From NCBI GenBank assembly GCA_964467635.1, contig CAYXRN010000016.1, positions 1 to 35,369 on the forward strand: 35,369 nt of DNA. The letters are read 5' to 3'. The notes below the pieces were generated by a model. The model did not search any database. It was not told where the DNA came from and was given only the letters and a program-made list of their open reading frames with translations. The stretch comes from FW021-bin31 sp964467635. GTDB taxonomy: Bacteria; Bacteroidota; Bacteroidia; Chitinophagales; Chitinophagaceae. A program made the translations under genes and the position numbers. Positions 18,482 through 26,502 of the stretch are shown in pieces (the stretch's first letter is position 1; the number at the start of each line of letters is the position of its first letter).

Positions 18482-19195
18482 TTATTTATTCATTCGTTTA
18501 ACAAATTCCTCAAAGCCAAAATTATGGTTGCCTGAAAGTACATGTATATAACCATCGTCAGTTTTTATATTCACAGTCTGCGTGGTTGTCCTCACCCAGT
18601 CCCGTATATATTTAGAATCTTTGGGGTCACTGAAAAAAAGTTTTTGGGGCCCGCCATTTACAAAACCCGAAGCATTCACCTGTATAGGTTGTACATTCAT
18701 CATATATCCGTATTTCAGAGAAGTCAATGGCATCCCATCAATATAGGTTATGCTATCTGTTGGGTATAAGCCCGGGATAATATATCTACAAATAAGTGTA
18801 TCTAAATGGCTGCTATCAACTGTACTCAGGTACAATGGATTTTTACCTTCAGATGAACGCAGTACATTTAAGTTTTGAATAACCGTTTCAAAACATTGGT
18901 CAGGTATTGCAAAAACAGTTACTGGTGCACTCTTCATTGAGTCCGAGATAAATCCAATCCGATTCAAAACCAAAAGCATGGAATCAAATTCTCCATTTCT
19001 GGATGACAAATATTCAATAGTAGAACCGGAAAACGCCTGCTCTTTATTCTTAAAACTGTAATACTCGTTTCGGTCTTTACTGCAAGAAACAACCATTATC
19101 AATATAAATAATAGTAAAGAGCAGTAGATAAATAGCTTATTAATATATGATAGACGTTCTTTCATTCGTATGTTTTTTATTGTTAAAGGTAACAT
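18482..19195 (-). CDS. Fasciclin (FAS1)-domain lipoprotein, first cassette
   Basis: 237 residues from ATG 19195. The lipobox VVSC places the lipidated Cys at 38. An ATG at 19165 would give a shorter signal peptide (Cys28), but an AAGGAGG lies about six bases upstream of 19195. That is rare in this phylum and supports the longer form. The FAS1 domain shows STIEYLSSRNGEFDSMLLVL, VTVFAIPD and the closing DDGYIHVLSGNHNFGFEEF. It is a paralogue of 11882-12625. It sits 86 bases after the SusD stop (116 if the start is at 19165), the widest gap in the operon. No catalytic residues are evident; it is a likely surface accessory of the SusCD pair. Confidence 0.83.
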   Translation of the reverse strand: MLPLTIKNIRMKERLSYINKLFIYCSLLLFILIMVVSCSKDRNEYYSFKNKEQAFSGSTIEYLSSRNGEFDSMLLVLNRIGFISDSMKSAPVTVFAIPDQCFETVIQNLNVLRSSEGKNPLYLSTVDSSHLDTLICRYIIPGLYPTDSITYIDGMPLTSLKYGYMMNVQPIQVNASGFVNGGPQKLFFSDPKDSKYIRDWVRTTTQTVNIKTDDGYIHVLSGNHNFGFEEFVKRMNK

Positions 19196-19209
19196 AGAAT
19201 TCCTCCTTG
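19195..19209 (-). promoter_or_regulatory. Strong Shine-Dalgarno-like site before FAS1 gene
   Basis: On the minus strand, AAGGAGGA lies five to seven bases before the ATG at 19195. Most genes in this window have no such site, so it both supports this start and suggests separately boosted translation after the long gap from SusD. Confidence 0.5.
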
Positions 19210-19281
19210 TTCCTTCTTCTGTACATTAATAATTGGTCATACTTGCTTCGTTTCATATCGGTTTATAGTACAAACCATTTT

Positions 19282-20835
19282 TTAATTCCAAAATTTGTTT
19301 TGAACCAACTGGGGATTCTTCTCTAAAACTTCTGTGGCTATTGGCCAATAAATCCCACCGCCATCAAGTAGTTCATTAAACTCTGGATTATTTCTTGTAA
19401 TACGATGGTGCCTTACCTGGTCATACCAGCGCCATCCCTCTCCCATCAGCTCTCGTCTCCGCTCCTGAAAGATCGCATTGATTAAAGTTCCATCACTGCT
19501 AAGATACCTGGGAAGTCCACGTTCTTTCCTCACAGCGTTTAACCTGTCGATAGCTCTCTGTCTGATGGATGAATTACTTCCCTGATTTTTGCTCAGAACA
19601 GTCAATGCTTCCGCATCTAACAGTGCCATTTCTTCTACACGTGTAAATACCAGTGCTGAACTAAAAACAGCGAAAGAGCCATCCGTTGTACCATTCCTGA
19701 TTATCTTTATCTTACTAAAGATCGGTAGAACACCCTCGTAATTAGTAAAATAGGTGGATTGGGGTTTCCCGGTAGAGTCTATCCTGAAACGCTGATCACC
19801 TTCAAGATGAAAGATAGAAAGGATGGAATCCTTTGTCACATATATATCTGGTTTATTTTTAGAGGTAATAGGTGAGGCAAGCGTTAAGTCTTCTATGTGG
19901 CCGTTCACATTTCCTTCTCTATGCGACCAGGGGGAAACAATAGAAAACAACTGGTTAGCATTGTGTCCAAAGAATAAACCGGATACCCCGGTTAATACTT
20001 CGGTCGGTACATAATCTGCATCCACTTTTATATAATTACTCATTACATATTCTGCATAGACAGCGGCGTCAACATAATTGCCTTCCCAGGCAGCGATATG
20101 AGCAAGAATAGCATAAGCGGATACTTTATTTATTAACACGCCTGTCCATCTTGCATTGTCCGCATTGTAATAATCTCCCTTCAATATCGGGTCTGAATTT
20201 GATCCGTATACATAGGGCAAATCTTTCGCTGCTTTAAGCAATTCACTGGTCGCAAAGGCCAATATCTTATGAAAATCGGTCCGTTTCTTTCTAACAAAGG
20301 AACCATCTTCAGAAGCAGTAATAAATGGAACGTCTCCCCATATACGGACGATATAAAAATAAGTGAAGGCTCTTAACGCCCTGGCCTGAGCCATATCAAC
20401 CCTATAATTTGCTTCCGTATACCTGGGGTCCTCCTCTAATACCCTATGCGCATTCTCAAGAAACAAGTTGGCATTATCAATCACGGCGTAAAACCTTCTC
20501 CAGTTTGCTAGGTCTTGAATAACGGGAGAATTAAAATTCAATTCATTTTGCCTAATTGCCCGAATATCCTGCCGCCCGGTTCCTTTAAAATCCCCCATTC
20601 TAACGTCTCCCATCAGCCAATAGCCGTTCTCATTAACCATGGCTGCTCGGAGCAAACCATAAATACCAAAAAGGTTGGAACGCACGTCTTCAATGGAATG
20701 CCAAAAATCTTTTTCCTTAGTCAGGCGTGAAGATTGTACATCCAGGTATTTCTTACAACCGCTCATCATCCCCCCCGAGCAGAGAATAAGTACAAAAACA
20801 ATAAGCAGATACGGGTAAGTAACTATTTTTTTCAT
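19282..20835 (-). CDS. SusD/RagB-family glycan-binding lipoprotein, first cassette
   Basis: 517 residues with lipobox MSGC (Cys27). SusD hallmarks are CKKYLDVQSSR near the N-terminus, ARALRAFTYFYIVRIWGDVPF (about 135-155), EEMALLDAEALTVL, RLNAVRKERGLP, FQERRRELMGEGWRWYDQVR and the C-terminal IYWPIATEVLEKNPQL. It would bind glycan at the surface over its SusC partner. It begins 11 bases after the stop of SusC (20847-23861), a tight co-transcribed pair. Its partner is unusual, lacking the carboxypeptidase-like domain and a clear TonB box, so this pair may work differently from the second pair. Confidence 0.95.
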   Translation of the reverse strand: MKKIVTYPYLLIVFVLILCSGGMMSGCKKYLDVQSSRLTKEKDFWHSIEDVRSNLFGIYGLLRAAMVNENGYWLMGDVRMGDFKGTGRQDIRAIRQNELNFNSPVIQDLANWRRFYAVIDNANLFLENAHRVLEEDPRYTEANYRVDMAQARALRAFTYFYIVRIWGDVPFITASEDGSFVRKKRTDFHKILAFATSELLKAAKDLPYVYGSNSDPILKGDYYNADNARWTGVLINKVSAYAILAHIAAWEGNYVDAAVYAEYVMSNYIKVDADYVPTEVLTGVSGLFFGHNANQLFSIVSPWSHREGNVNGHIEDLTLASPITSKNKPDIYVTKDSILSIFHLEGDQRFRIDSTGKPQSTYFTNYEGVLPIFSKIKIIRNGTTDGSFAVFSSALVFTRVEEMALLDAEALTVLSKNQGSNSSIRQRAIDRLNAVRKERGLPRYLSSDGTLINAIFQERRRELMGEGWRWYDQVRHHRITRNNPEFNELLDGGGIYWPIATEVLEKNPQLVQNKFWN

Positions 20836-20846
20836 ATTATTTTTTT

Positions 20847-23800
20847 CTAAAAATCAATTTTTAGTCCCACTGTAAATGATTTCAGGAGAGGAACACCATA
20901 GCCGTTGTTCACACCCCGATAAGTTATAACCTCCGGGTCCATGCCGGAATAATTAGTAAATGTTACCAGGTTGTTGGCAGACACATAAAATAGCATCTTG
21001 GTAAAGGAAGGTGCCCACTTATTAAAGAATCTAGCTTTGGTCAAATCATAGCCCAATGTAACTCTTCTAAGTTTTACATATGACCCATCTTCCAGGAACA
21101 GATCTTGATCTGTCTGGAAAGGCTTTGTTTCACTCCATGGATTATAATTTGGGAATCGAGACGGATCAAAGGTGCGCTGCCAGAATGTAATCTCATTAAG
21201 AAAAACGGACTGCATGTCGTTTGCTGAAGATACATTTACAAAATCGAGCCGTTTAGCGGCCTGTGTATTCAAGATATTCTGACCGAGTGCAAAATAAAAA
21301 TTGAATGAAAAAGAAAGTCCCCTCCATCTAAGGTTATTATTTACTCCTCCTACTGCTATCGGCAATCTATGACCAATCAAAGACTTATCCTTATTATCAA
21401 TCAGGTAGTCTCCATTTACATCCATCCACTTGGCATCGCCCCCCTTCAAAGCGATACCGTTATAGGTCATTGCTGATTGTGTGGCGGGATTTACCGGAAC
21501 CTCCGTGTCCGATGCATATATTCCTTCATTTCTCAAGAGCCAAAATTGGTCAACTGGTTTGCCCACCATCAATTTCTGATCTCCGATTATCATCTCATTT
21601 AAGTCTCCCGGAAGCGCCTTCAGCGTATTCTTATTCGCACTGGCCTGTACATCCAGTGTCCAATAAAAACGCGTCAAGTCACTTTTTATAATTTCTCCGG
21701 ACAAGCCAACCTCTATACCTTTATTATTTACCCACATTCCCTGTTCAAAGTTTTTGCTATATCCTGACGCGGCCATGGAAGGCACTCCCAAGATCATACG
21801 TTTATCATCCTTATTGTACAAGGTAAGATCTATATTCAAGCGTTTGTCAAACATTCCGGCATTCAGGCTAATGGAACGCGTCTCTGAATAAGGCCACTTA
21901 ATATCATAGCCCACCCAGCCATAAGAGTAGGGTCGGGTCAATGTAGCAATCCCATTATAGGACGACATCCTTGGCGCCCCTTTCCATCCTAAATCGGTTC
22001 TATATTCTGGGCCTGAGCCAATCATTGCATTTGGAAACAGCCTGCCTATTCTTCCCCAGGATACTTTTAAATAAAGGTTGTTAAGTATTGAGGCACCTGT
22101 AATAAATTGGTGTTTTAAATTCCATCTAACACTGACGGCCGGAGAAATAAACCATCTGGATGACGGCTGGGCAAAAGAAGACCCGTCGCTTCTTACAACA
22201 GTCGACAGAGAAACAAGGTTTTTGTAAGAATAATTTACATTTCCATAAAAGGAAACGAGGTGAGATTTAATACGATCTAAATAGCGATAGGCAATGAACC
22301 CTTTAGGCTCAAGGTAGTCAGCATGATCCTCATTCCCATCTACTACGTTAACTTTTATATAGTCACTTGGACCTTTATAAGCATATCCATAGTTATAACT
22401 GTGTAAATCGGATTGCAGCGATTGTCCACCTTCTAAGGTTAAAAAACTATTCCTCCCTATTGTATCTGTAAATCTTACTGCGTTCTTAATAATAAACCGC
22501 CGGTTCTCTCCATAATAGTTAGAAACATAATTATTGCCCTCCAACAAGGTTGATGGCCAAAACAAATCCCTTGCAGCTTCGTTATAGTCAATAGCAATCT
22601 GAGAACTGATCAACCATTTGTTTAAATCCGCTTCCAAGGAAAAGCTACCTGATATAAGGTTGTTTCTATTTTTATCAAAGGAATTTAAATCATACTGTCT
22701 TAAGTATTCCCCATAGAGATCCTTATTAGGTGCCAATGGGTAGGTTAAGTCAGGCAAATAATTCATCTCCGCAAAACGGTCTCTCAGGCCGGTATTCCTG
22801 GTTCTTTCGAGGCGTGTCGCGTGGATCATAGTAGCAACGGTCAACCAGGGCAGTGGAAGCATATTAATAAAAAACGAACTCGTATAACGGTTTAGCTTCT
22901 GCCCGTCAATGCCGCTATTGCTCTGGCTTTCCCCTCCAAAAAACCTAAAATTTGCACGTTCCGTACCACCGGTCAAACTTCCATTAACGGAATGAATAAA
23001 TGCATCTCTATAATAAAGATCGGTCCAATTCGCCGGCCCATAATAGTTCGGATCAGATGTATTGGCAAGAAATTCCGGATAATCAGCTATTTCGGCAGGA
23101 GTAGCATACTTATCATAAAAAGGTTGCCTCACCTTAGCTATATATGCTGCATTGACAGGGTCTGGGTCATAGGCCGGTACTACGCCCGCATAACCGTTCA
23201 CTTCAATTTTTTTATGCCCAGCTTCCGCATTCTTTGTACTAATTACAATTGCTCCATTAGCAGCCCTTGGCCCAAGTAAGGCTAACGCTTCAGGTCCTTT
23301 TAATATTTTAATAGAAGAGATGTTGTCAATATCAATTGCGGACAGCAAATTGGTAGCTGGGCCAATCGGCTTGAATTGATATTTTTGAATATTATAAACA
23401 AAAGGATGATCCAGGATTAAGGGAATTCCATTTAAGAAAATGGCTGGTTGAACATCATAAAGATCTTTCTTTGACAACAGCGGTTTGGCGACTCCCCTTA
23501 TAAACATGTGTTGTTTTGCCCCCGGGGCCATAGATGAAGATTGAACAAACAGTCCTCTCAGATTTCCTTTCAAATGTTGCTGAAGTGCTAATGCCGGATA
23601 TTTTACCGAGGACTCTAGATCCATCGTATCTGATGAAAAAGAAGCCAATGAAGCGCTTAGGCTAGACAATCCGGTTAAGTGATATGATACAGTATCTTGT
23701 GTTGTTGTATCGGAAACTGGAATACTATCTTTAACATCTGAAAGTGATAAGTTATATAATAATATACCAGATGCATTAGCTGACCTGCTAACGAAGGAAA

Positions 23801-23861
23801 AAGATACGGTAACAAGGAGAACAAATGCATGGATAGTACTTCTACGTAAAGTTTTTCTCAT
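20847..23861 (-). CDS. SusC-like TonB-dependent receptor with atypical N-terminus, first gene of the operon
   Basis: 1004 residues with a signal peptide ending SRSANA (about 30). Where other SusC proteins have a carboxypeptidase-regulatory-like domain and a VVGYG TonB box, residues 31-85 are a Ser/Thr/Leu-rich stretch with no recognisable box. The plug then follows (about 88-215): LRGLFVQSSS, a modified carbohydrate-channel signature SIKILKGPEALALLGPRAANG, and AIVISTK. The barrel is complete and ends in VGLKIDF. It also lacks an STN domain. It pairs with SusD 11 bases downstream and opens the 13-gene operon. The missing N-terminal parts are not due to a wrong start: the signal peptide is intact. 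Transport by TonB through a hidden box, or a mainly binding role, are both possible. Confidence 0.92.
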   Translation of the reverse strand: MRKTLRRSTIHAFVLLVTVSFSFVSRSANASGILLYNLSLSDVKDSIPVSDTTTQDTVSYHLTGLSSLSASLASFSSDTMDLESSVKYPALALQQHLKGNLRGLFVQSSSMAPGAKQHMFIRGVAKPLLSKKDLYDVQPAIFLNGIPLILDHPFVYNIQKYQFKPIGPATNLLSAIDIDNISSIKILKGPEALALLGPRAANGAIVISTKNAEAGHKKIEVNGYAGVVPAYDPDPVNAAYIAKVRQPFYDKYATPAEIADYPEFLANTSDPNYYGPANWTDLYYRDAFIHSVNGSLTGGTERANFRFFGGESQSNSGIDGQKLNRYTSSFFINMLPLPWLTVATMIHATRLERTRNTGLRDRFAEMNYLPDLTYPLAPNKDLYGEYLRQYDLNSFDKNRNNLISGSFSLEADLNKWLISSQIAIDYNEAARDLFWPSTLLEGNNYVSNYYGENRRFIIKNAVRFTDTIGRNSFLTLEGGQSLQSDLHSYNYGYAYKGPSDYIKVNVVDGNEDHADYLEPKGFIAYRYLDRIKSHLVSFYGNVNYSYKNLVSLSTVVRSDGSSFAQPSSRWFISPAVSVRWNLKHQFITGASILNNLYLKVSWGRIGRLFPNAMIGSGPEYRTDLGWKGAPRMSSYNGIATLTRPYSYGWVGYDIKWPYSETRSISLNAGMFDKRLNIDLTLYNKDDKRMILGVPSMAASGYSKNFEQGMWVNNKGIEVGLSGEIIKSDLTRFYWTLDVQASANKNTLKALPGDLNEMIIGDQKLMVGKPVDQFWLLRNEGIYASDTEVPVNPATQSAMTYNGIALKGGDAKWMDVNGDYLIDNKDKSLIGHRLPIAVGGVNNNLRWRGLSFSFNFYFALGQNILNTQAAKRLDFVNVSSANDMQSVFLNEITFWQRTFDPSRFPNYNPWSETKPFQTDQDLFLEDGSYVKLRRVTLGYDLTKARFFNKWAPSFTKMLFYVSANNLVTFTNYSGMDPEVITYRGVNNGYGVPLLKSFTVGLKIDF

Positions 23862-24529
23862 CTTGTTTGTAAAAATTTATGATCAATAAAAACTGGTTTT
23901 CTTAAACGGTTATTTTTTAAGTAAAACGTTTGCATAAAGTACCATCAAAGGCTACTTGATTTCTTCTTCAGACATAAGAGATGTTTCCTTTAAAAACCAC
24001 GGCTCATAAAATCAGAGCGGTAAATCGGTTGTACAATGCTATCGTTTGCAGGCCAATATTACAAATACTAATTATAACCATAAAATATATTTTTTAAAAA
24101 GTGGCTGAAATCCTTAATTCAAACGGTTGCGCAAATTTAAAAGTTCACCATTCAAATAGACTGTTCAATCATTGTTAAAACGAGTTAAACAGCTTTATCC
24201 CACTCTTTTTCTACGCTTCTTTGCCCGTATTTATTTTCCCAACAGGGCATTTTTGAAAAATCTTTCTGTATGTCTTTTTTTAGCAGGGACGATCATTAAA
24301 TATATACCAGATGTAGTTGTCGATTTCCGCTTATACAAGTCTTTCGTTTAAAGGTTCTTAGCAGGTCGACTGCTTTTATTTTTTGTATTTCCAAATTCTT
24401 ATTCGTAACTTAATGGCTGACTGATTACTGATTCTACTTCTTTCGCTTAGTGTGATATTCAAAAATGTTTAGTTTAACGGGGCTGCAAAATTCACAGTTT
24501 TTTTCCTAACTTTAGCCTTTGGATAAGGG
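23862..24529. promoter_or_regulatory. Divergent regulatory region between the minus operon and the sigma factor gene
   Basis: 668 AT-rich bases with no convincing ORF. They must hold promoters for the 13-gene minus operon and for the sigma factor gene. TAGCCTTTG occurs once on each strand: on minus at 23954-23946, 84 bases before the SusC ATG, and on plus at 24513-24521, eight bases before the sigma ATG. It resembles the Bacteroidota -7 box TAnnTTTG with one extra base. An 8-mer AAACGGTT also appears twice (near 23904 and 24122). No clear riboswitch or terminator was recognised. Confidence 0.5.
24132..24139 (-). promoter_or_regulatory. Candidate -7 element for the minus-strand operon
   Basis: On the minus strand this reads TAAATTTG, an exact match to the Bacteroidota consensus TAnnTTTG. 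A TTTG lies upstream (CAAA at 24153-24156), but the 13-base spacing is shorter than the usual 19 or so. If used, it would give a leader of about 265 bases before SusC. Confidence 0.27.
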
Positions 24530-25135
24530 ATGGGAGCTATGCAACGAAATCTACCGATAGGCGAACAGAAAATATTACTTAAACAAATGGCCGATGGCGA
24601 TATTGCAGCCTTCCGTCAAATCTTCAATGCTTACAAAAACAGGCTTTACGCCGCCGCCTTCAAACTCACAAAATCAACCTACGCCGCTGAAGAAATTGTA
24701 CAGGAAATTTTTTTGACCCTTTGGGAAAAGCGATCCAACCTGGCAACAGTTGAAAATCCGCCTGCTTATATCTTTACCACTGCTTACAACAAAACCTACC
24801 GGTACCTCAAAAAAGTTGCAGCAGACGGTCGATTATATCAATCGCTGCAACGCCGGATAAAGAAAAGAAACTGTAACACCCAAGAAGAGCTGGATGTAAA
24901 AGAAACCCAGAGACTCATAGATCGCCTGATTGACGAATTACCCTCACAACGGCGCCTGATATTCAGGCTCAGCCGGGAAGACGGACTTACCCATCAACAA
25001 ATTGCCGAGCAATTAGCCATTTCACCACTAACCGTAAAAAAACAAATTGTTTTAGCACTGCGTCATATCCGTTCCAGTCTCGCATACCTGTCTCCTGTCT
25101 TGGCTTCTTTTATAGTCGCTATGGATCTTCTGTAA
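24530..25135 (+). CDS. ECF-type RNA polymerase sigma factor
   Basis: 201 residues. Sigma region 2 is at about 28-65 (YKNRLYAAAFKLTKSTYAAEE, then IVQEIFLTLWEKR) and region 4 at about 130-185, with a helix-turn-helix in THQQIAEQLAISPLTVKKQI. It ends in a hydrophobic tail (SFIVAMDLL), often seen in the Bacteroides expansion of ECF factors. It would direct RNA polymerase to PUL promoters when released by the FecR-like anti-sigma factor encoded 96 bases downstream. The start could be ATG 24530 or 24539 (a three-residue difference). It lies divergently from the 13-gene operon, so control of both directions is likely but not shown. Confidence 0.94.
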   Translation: MGAMQRNLPIGEQKILLKQMADGDIAAFRQIFNAYKNRLYAAAFKLTKSTYAAEEIVQEIFLTLWEKRSNLATVENPPAYIFTTAYNKTYRYLKKVAADGRLYQSLQRRIKKRNCNTQEELDVKETQRLIDRLIDELPSQRRLIFRLSREDGLTHQQIAEQLAISPLTVKKQIVLALRHIRSSLAYLSPVLASFIVAMDLL

Positions 25136-25231
25136 TTTTTTTTATTTCATTTACTCCCTTGTCATTTTTTTGGACTCATACGTTAATGTAAGACGAAAGT
25201 TTTACTGCTCTAACGTAAATTACAACAACGT

Positions 25232-26440
25232 ATGTTGCCGGATAAAAAGCGCCTTATATATTTATTCCACCGGTATTTCCAGGATACCATAAACGACACG
25301 GAAGCCAAAGAATTGGTTGCCTACATCAGGAGATCGTCAGATCAGGAGCTGCTGAAAGATCAGATTATCCAGGTATTCAAAGAAGTAACTGCTGAAGATG
25401 ACTCGAACGAGGTGGATTGGGAAAGCATGTTTGATGATATCATAAAAAAAACTCCAAAAAAGTTAAGTGCTAAAAAGACATATATTTGGAGACGTATAGC
25501 GGCGGCGATATTCATCTTAGCGGCCGGAGGGCTTGCATTTCAGTTCTTGGTCAAACAGGATCCGTCAAAAAAATACACCACTCAAGCACCGTTAAAGCAG
25601 ACAGACGTATTGCCCGGCAGCAATAAAGCCTTGCTTACTTTGGCCAACGGACGCGCTATCCGGTTAACTGACTCGGGAAAAGGCAAATTGGCGGCTCAGG
25701 GAAATGTGAATATTTTAAATACAGGTCAAGGGCTACTCTCCTATCAAGTCGACCCCGATGCCGGGAAAGTACAAAATGAAAGCAGGCTTCAATATAATAC
25801 GCTGACTACGCCCCGGGGCGGTCAATTCCAGCTCACTTTAGCAGACGGAACGAGAGTATGGCTGAATGCAGCATCCGCTATACGTTACCCCATAGCCTTC
25901 CTTGGTAACAAGCGGGTAGTTGAGATTAGTGGAGAAGCCTTTTTTGAAGTAGCCAAAGATCCCTCAAAACCGTTTTTAGTCAAAAGAGGAGATCTTAAAA
26001 TAAAAGTGCTGGGAACAGCATTTAATGTAAACGCCTATGAAAACGAATCTGCACTGAAAGTTACTTTGCTGGAAGGAAGCGTTAAAGTGGCGAAACATGG
26101 TCGACATTCAGCTATCTTAAAGCCAGGGCAACAGGCCATAATCGATACTTCATCGACAGAAAAAGCTCTGAAATTGATAGCGCATGCCGATGTAGAAAAA
26201 GTAGTTGCCTGGAAAGACGGGTTGTTTGTCTTTCACAATGATGACCTTGGTCATATCATGCGGAAACTCGGGCGTTGGTATGATGTGGAAGTAAATTATG
26301 AAAACAACAACATAATATCCAGCCATCTAACGGGAGCAATCCGACGACAGGTCCCCCTGTCAGAAGTGCTAAAAATGCTGGAATTGGCAGGTGGAGCACA
26401 CTTTAAAATTGCAGGCAGAAAAATCATCGTCTCGAAATAA
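25232..26440 (+). CDS. FecR-family anti-sigma factor
   Basis: 402 residues. An N-terminal cytoplasmic anti-sigma part (about 1-80, ending with an acidic VDWESMFDDI segment) is followed by a single membrane segment (about 87-107; IFILAAGGLAFQFLV). The periplasmic FecR domain follows (about 188-290; LTTPRGGQFQLTLADGTRVWLNAAS, split across 191-215, and FFEVAKDP), then a C-terminal DUF4974-like domain (about 325-400; GAIRRQVPLSEVLKML). It transmits a signal from the STN domain of the SusC encoded 62 bases downstream to the sigma factor upstream. A strong hairpin separates it from that SusC gene. Confidence 0.95.
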   Translation: MLPDKKRLIYLFHRYFQDTINDTEAKELVAYIRRSSDQELLKDQIIQVFKEVTAEDDSNEVDWESMFDDIIKKTPKKLSAKKTYIWRRIAAAIFILAAGGLAFQFLVKQDPSKKYTTQAPLKQTDVLPGSNKALLTLANGRAIRLTDSGKGKLAAQGNVNILNTGQGLLSYQVDPDAGKVQNESRLQYNTLTTPRGGQFQLTLADGTRVWLNAASAIRYPIAFLGNKRVVEISGEAFFEVAKDPSKPFLVKRGDLKIKVLGTAFNVNAYENESALKVTLLEGSVKVAKHGRHSAILKPGQQAIIDTSSTEKALKLIAHADVEKVVAWKDGLFVFHNDDLGHIMRKLGRWYDVEVNYENNNIISSHLTGAIRRQVPLSEVLKMLELAGGAHFKIAGRKIIVSK

Positions 26441-26441
26441 A

Positions 26442-26469
26442 GGCCGGAAATGCTGCAACACTTCCGGCC
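26442..26469 (+). terminator. Strong hairpin between anti-sigma and SusC genes
   Basis: GGCCGGAA (26442-26449) and TTCCGGCC (26462-26469) form a perfect 8-bp GC-rich stem with a 12-base loop, starting one base after the fecR stop. No T-run follows, so it may be an attenuator, an mRNA-processing or stability element, or a leaky terminator. Confidence 0.55.
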
Positions 26470-26502
26470 GGTAATAGCAAACAAAAAGCATATAAAAACT
26501 AA

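Noticed and set aside
12652..23861. The two minus-strand SusCD pairs as a single split pair or assembly duplication
   Set aside because: The two SusC and two SusD proteins differ widely in sequence and in N-terminal domains, so they are distinct genes.
23862..24529. Riboswitch or small RNA in the divergent region
   Set aside because: No conserved aptamer core, strong hairpin or terminator was seen; the region is AT-rich and best explained as promoters and leaders.
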